Shown here: positions 49,890 through 50,223 of the stretch, one piece after another
How positions within the stretch are numbered: the stretch's first letter is position 1
Layout of the letters: each line of letters begins with the position of its first letter
Source of the DNA: an uncultured Lachnospiraceae bacterium
GTDB taxonomy: Bacteria > Bacillota > Clostridia > Lachnospirales > Lachnospiraceae
Reading direction: 5' to 3'
NCBI GenBank assembly: GCA_949893755.1
Contig: CATLCV010000012.1
Span: forward strand, 1-50,223
DNA: 50,223 bases
Notes under the pieces: model-generated
What the model was told of the DNA's origin: nothing
The model's input: only the letters and a program-made list of their open reading frames with translations
The model's database searches: none
Position numbers and translations under genes: made by a program

Positions 49890-50223
49890 TACAGAATAAA
49901 CGTGACATCCAGTTCAAATTTTCAATCCGCAGGAAATATACCATTATACGCGGCAACAGTGCGACCGGAAAAACCACCCTGTTTGAAATGGTCAGTGACG
50001 CAAATTCTTCCCGTGTATCCGGTGTCACGATTTCCTGCGATGTACCGGTAAAGTCATTATATGAAATGGGCTTTAAACATGAGTTAAATAACGAATCTGG
50101 AAACATATACATCATTGATGAGGATTTCGGCCCATTAAAGACGAAAGAATTTGCTGAAATTCTTTTGAGGTCAAATAATTGTTTTATCATCATGACCCGA
50201 GAGTCACTCGCAGGTATTCCTTA
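49865..50223 (+). CDS. Small P-loop ATPase partner of the DUF4869 protein, partial
   Basis: About 119 codons before the window edge. ATG 49865 has AAAGGAG 8 nt upstream and lies inside the end of the DUF4869 gene. The product begins METKHDILIQNKRDIQFKFS and has Walker A RGNSATGKTTL (about residues 29-39) and a Walker B-like strand YIIDEDF (about 83-89), then FIIMTRESL. It is an ATPase of the RecA/ABC-like class by strand order, but lacks recognisable signature motifs in the visible part. Function unknown; the pair has the look of an accessory or defence module. Confidence 0.7.
   Translation, partial: METKHDILIQNKRDIQFKFSIRRKYTIIRGNSATGKTTLFEMVSDANSSRVSGVTISCDVPVKSLYEMGFKHELNNESGNIYIIDEDFGPLKTKEFAEILLRSNNCFIIMTRESLAGIP

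Noticed and set aside
1..50223. CRISPR arrays, insertion sequences with transposase, prophage structural genes
   Set aside because: No regularly spaced repeats, transposase genes or phage proteins were seen on either strand.

Overview
The window looks like a chromosomal segment from a gut-type Lachnospiraceae (Clostridia) relative of Blautia or Dorea. This rests on protein style, strong AGGAGG-type ribosome binding sites, a Firmicutes T-box ahead of trp genes, a two-AAA ClpC with a UVR segment, and a tmRNA with tag ANDNFELAAA. Genus is inference. Most genes are on the minus strand.

1-14262 (minus): one tightly packed exopolysaccharide operon related to Pel. In transcription order it holds a PelD-like c-di-GMP receptor fused to a degenerate SDR domain, a PelE-like protein, a DUF2194/PelA-like protein, PelF, PelG, a large polytopic membrane protein, a DUF4874/DUF4832 protein, GT4, GT2 and a cut-off DUF1919 gene. 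14429-15888: a tyrosine recombinase gene enclosed by two inverted core-like sites with identical 7-bp spacers. The only good promoter I see for the Pel operon lies inside this segment and points at the operon, so the locus is probably phase-variable by DNA inversion.

16018-21487: nuclease/ATPase remnant, HicAB, a small conserved protein, ClpC, a GntR regulator, and a DapF homologue with Ser in place of the first catalytic Cys. 21912-24118: an AraC regulator, then a HEPN-type Abi protein bracketed by two similar short RNAs, each with its own promoter and terminator. This resembles an RNA-antitoxin (type III-like, abiF-associated RNA) module and is bordered by a 46-bp duplication of the araC 3' end.

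24119-34789: cstA with a partner gene, then a complete trp operon (trpE-trpGD-trpC-trpF-trpB-trpA plus an aldo/keto reductase) behind a tRNA-Trp T-box. 34858-41832: two-component system and an ABC exporter whose permease carries a very long coiled coil. 42203-46192: an A+T-rich accessory patch of small toxin/antitoxin-like genes, Uma2, gene remnants and a duplicated 31-bp promoter. 46369-46987: tRNA-Val(CAC) and tmRNA. 47252-50223: zinc-dependent phospholipase C-like protein, MFS transporter, DUF4869-like protein overlapping a small P-loop ATPase that runs off the edge.

Family names come from recognition of sequence patterns, without database searches.
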